Source: Thiocapsa roseilacustris
GTDB taxonomy: Bacteria > Pseudomonadota > Gammaproteobacteria > Chromatiales > Chromatiaceae
Direction: 5' to 3'
Length of the DNA stretch: 64,000 nucleotides
Assembly (NCBI RefSeq): GCF_041903755.1
Contig: NZ_JBBWVE010000031.1
Location: forward strand, 1 to 64,000
Shown: one piece after another, positions 62,701-64,000 of the stretch
Layout of the letters: the number at the start of each line of letters is the position of its first letter
Position numbering within the stretch: the stretch's first letter is position 1
The notes under the pieces: generated by a model
What the model saw: only the letters and a program-made list of their open reading frames with translations
Databases searched by the model: none
Told to the model about the DNA's origin: nothing
Translations under genes and position numbers: made by a program

Positions 62701-64000
62701 AGGCGTTCAGCAGGACCGCGACATCGGCGAAGTGCAGCCCGGTCGTCGGCTCGTCGAGCAGGAAGAGCAGGCCGCCGTCGCGTGCCTTGCCCCGGCCCGA
62801 TTTGGCGAGATGGCCGGCGAGCTTGAGCCGCTGGGCCTCGCCGCCCGAGAGTGTCGGCACCGGCTGGCCGAGTCGCAGATAGCCGAGCCCGACCGCGATC
62901 AAGGGCTCCAGTGCGCGTTTCAGATCGGCGTCATTGGCGAAGCAGTCGAGTGCCTCGGTCGCGGTCATCTCCAGCACGTCGGCGATCGAGCGTCCGGGCT
63001 CGCCGGGCCGGCCGTCGATCTCGACCTCCAGCACCGGCCCGCGATAACGCCGGCCGTTGCAGTCCGGACAGCGCAGATAGACATCGGCGAGGAACTGCAT
63101 CTCCAGATGCTCGTAGCCGTTGCCGCCGCAGGTCGGACAGCGTCCGGTGCCGCTGTTGAAGCTGAAGGTGCCGGCGGTGTAGCCGCGCTCCTTGGCGAGC
63201 GGCAGGGCGGCGAAGCGTTTGCGCAGCACGTCGAGCGCACCGACATAGCTCGCCGGGTTCGAGCGCGAGGTCCGCCCGATGCTCGATTGATCGAGCAGCA
63301 CGACGTCGGCGATCAGGTTGTCCCCGTCGATCCCGGCGTGCTCCCCCGGCGGCTCGTCGGGATGGCCCTTGCGCTGGCAGAGTGCGTTGTAGAGCACCTC
63401 CTGCACCAGGGTCGACTTGCCGGACCCCGAGACGCCGGTGATCACGACCAGACGGTGCAGCGGGATCGCGACATCGATCCCCTTGAGGTTGTGGGCGCGT
63501 GCGTCGCGGATGCGGATCCGGGGGCCGTCGGGTGCCGGCGGATTGGGCGGATGGCCGTCGGCGATCTGTCGCCGGCCCGCCAGATAGTCGCCGGTGAGCG
63601 ATCCGGGCGTGCGGACCAGCTCAGCCGGTGGCCCCTCGAAGAGGATGCGTCCGCCTTGCTCGCCCGGTCCGGGGCCGATGTCGATGATCCGATCGGCGGC
63701 CCACATCACCTGCTGGTCGTGCTCCACGACCACCAGCGAGTTGCCCTGGTCGCGCAGGCGTCGCAGGATGGCGACAACCCGGTCCATGTCGCGCGGATGC
63801 AGGCCGATACTGGGTTCGTCCAGCACGAAGAGCGCGTTGACCAAGGTGCTGCCGAGCGCCGTGGTCAGATTGATGCGCTGCACCTCGCCGCCCGAGAGGG
63901 TGCGCGACTGGCGGTCCAGGGTGAGATAGCCGAGCCCGACCTCGCAGAGATAGCGCAGGCGCGAGCGGATGCCCTCGATCAGCAGATCCAGCGCCGGGTC
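59720..64000 (-). CDS. uvrA: Tandem (double) UvrA excinuclease ABC ATPase, 5' end outside the window
   Basis: At least 1426 residues; the frame is open to the window end. The visible part begins in the first UvrA copy (LDRQSRTLSGGEVQRINL), with its second ABC module (GVSGSGKSTLVQEVLYNALC) and zinc module (CPTCGGNGYEH). A complete second UvrA follows: GVSGSGKSTLAFDILFAEGQRRF, then CPSCGIALPEPDPRLFSFNS, GVSGSGKSTLVREVL and CSACEGQGVQKLEMSFLPDV. UvrA binds damaged DNA for nucleotide excision repair; such double-length UvrAs are known as a separate class. The two copies are joined by a linker encoded by an inverted repeat (62358-62478). Confidence 0.93.
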   Translation of the reverse strand, partial: DPALDLLIEGIRSRLRYLCEVGLGYLTLDRQSRTLSGGEVQRINLTTALGSTLVNALFVLDEPSIGLHPRDMDRVVAILRRLRDQGNSLVVVEHDQQVMWAADRIIDIGPGPGEQGGRILFEGPPAELVRTPGSLTGDYLAGRRQIADGHPPNPPAPDGPRIRIRDARAHNLKGIDVAIPLHRLVVITGVSGSGKSTLVQEVLYNALCQRKGHPDEPPGEHAGIDGDNLIADVVLLDQSSIGRTSRSNPASYVGALDVLRKRFAALPLAKERGYTAGTFSFNSGTGRCPTCGGNGYEHLEMQFLADVYLRCPDCNGRRYRGPVLEVEIDGRPGEPGRSIADVLEMTATEALDCFANDADLKRALEPLIAVGLGYLRLGQPVPTLSGGEAQRLKLAGHLAKSGRGKARDGGLLFLLDEPTTGLHFADVAVLLNAFRRLLDKGHSLLVIEHNLDLIGAADWLIDLGPEGGEAGGELVCCGTPEQIAAHPTSHTGRALAEHLHGLNTKSIFATEAHGKTRNEEAFSGESSILAGSVEDSPFPCLPCASVATDSTPTAPIPAGIQIIHAREHNLKDLSLTIARDSFTVITGVSGSGKSTLAFDILFAEGQRRFLESLNAYARQFVQPAARPDVDAVLGIPPTVAIEQRTSRGGAKSTVGTLTEIHHYLRLLYVRLGIQTCPTCAVPIEPMSRDAILDRIQHDHVDKAVALMAPLVIARKGIYKELADWAVRHGWFVLRVDGEPIETRDWPRLDRYREHSIDLPVGEIAIRPEQESALRALLDHALDLGKGAIRVVDVVDGTWGAETPYSTRRACPSCGIALPEPDPRLFSFNSKQGWCGDCFGTGLALRGFDGEQSGEEDQWQEADAVESQPCPSCHGARLNPQALAMRFRERSIADLSALTVEQAGAFVAGLQLDHRETAIAHDLLAEVRERLAFLAEVGLGYLTLDRAAPTLSGGEAQRIRLAAQLGSNLRGVCYILDEPTIGLHPRDNRLLLNGLDRLRAKGNTILVVEHDEETIRRADEVIDLGPGAGTRGGEIIARGTALELMQDPASVTGRCLARARGRTRPVRATAKGDDWLLISGARRHNLQDIEVRIPLARLVCITGVSGSGKSTLVREVLVKSLRNLLAQEGEAAARPDKGALIGCKRLSGWQRLARVLEVDQTPIGKTPRSCPATYVGFWDPIRRLFAATSEARILGWGPARFSFNTSGGRCSACEGQGVQKLEMSFLPDVRMTCEVCGGSRFDRETREVRYQGLDIGEVLRLSVGEAVGVFHAHRAIHHPLALLRDVGLGYLQLGQPSPTLSGGEAQRIKLVTELTKARSTPAPGPGPAPDSIKTQRHARPTLYVLDEPTVGLHMADVERLLSVLHRLVDAGHSVLVIEHNLDLMSEADWIIDLGPEAGDAGGRVVAEGTPEKVAQAGDLPTAQALRS
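62358..62478. repeat. CACGGAA-type palindrome inside uvrA
   Basis: GTTGCCACGGAAGCACAGGG (from 62358) pairs with GTGTGCTTCCGTGGCA (to 62478). It is related in style to the intergenic CACGGAGA palindromes at 4149 and 22577. It lies in frame and encodes the linker between the two UvrA copies. Confidence 0.85.

Overview
This is a GC-rich bacterial chromosome segment. Two-subunit pyruvate carboxylase, RecBCD, Zur/ZnuABC, a DUF2796 (ZrgA-type) protein, curlin-like proteins and an A/V-type ATPase point to a gammaproteobacterium. The mixture, together with the dense short repeats, resembles purple sulfur bacteria (Chromatiaceae, Thiocapsa-like). That placement is inference; there is no rRNA or photosynthesis gene in the window.

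Layout. 0-2.4 kb: two 7-bp tandem arrays, then A/V-type ATPase subunits B and D. 2.5-16.1 kb: an accessory island. It holds an AAA-ATPase/PD-(D/E)XK protein, a membrane protein, an MNT/HEPN toxin-antitoxin pair, and a one-way operon of PLD-SNF2 helicase, Eco57I-type DNA methylase, AlbA/Schlafen-type ATPase (internally deleted), DprA/SLOG-like protein and an unknown protein. The first three genes have the helicase-methylase-ATPase make-up of Hma-type defence. 16.1-29.4 kb: a SpmA-SpmB-like fusion, a thiamine-diphosphate enzyme with a four-carbon acid sugar kinase behind three operator-like palindromes, DUF29, pyruvate carboxylase A and B, and two MFS transporters with a DUF2919 protein. 29.4-33 kb: a small lipoprotein operon, a periplasmic thioredoxin, a GDT1-family exporter and a dolichol-kinase-like protein. 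33-40.4 kb: the zinc locus znuA-znuC-znuB-zur behind a Zur-box-like site, zrgA, DUF599, a REP-associated transposase, a DUF29 remnant, an orphan ABC ATPase and FUN14. 40.6-50.4 kb: recC-recB-recD, overlapping by ATGA. 50.4-52 kb: insertion-sequence debris. 52-57 kb: heavy-metal RND pump and adaptor. 57.6-59.5 kb: small curlin-like secreted proteins. 59.7-64 kb: a tandem (double) UvrA, cut by the window end.

The most distinctive feature is a set of short dispersed repeats. One family of about 90 bp, with ends TAAACCGCG and CGCGGTTTA, is placed so that its terminal TAA is the stop codon of four genes. A second family also begins right at stop codons. CGTTGT hexamers and CACGGAGA-type palindromes recur between genes, and related repeats lie in frame inside recB, the RND pump gene and uvrA.

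The zinc genes form one functional group: import, regulation and a periplasmic zinc binder. RecBCD and UvrA are housekeeping repair. The helicase-methylase island is the best candidate for an undescribed or variant defence system, although its ATPase gene looks broken.
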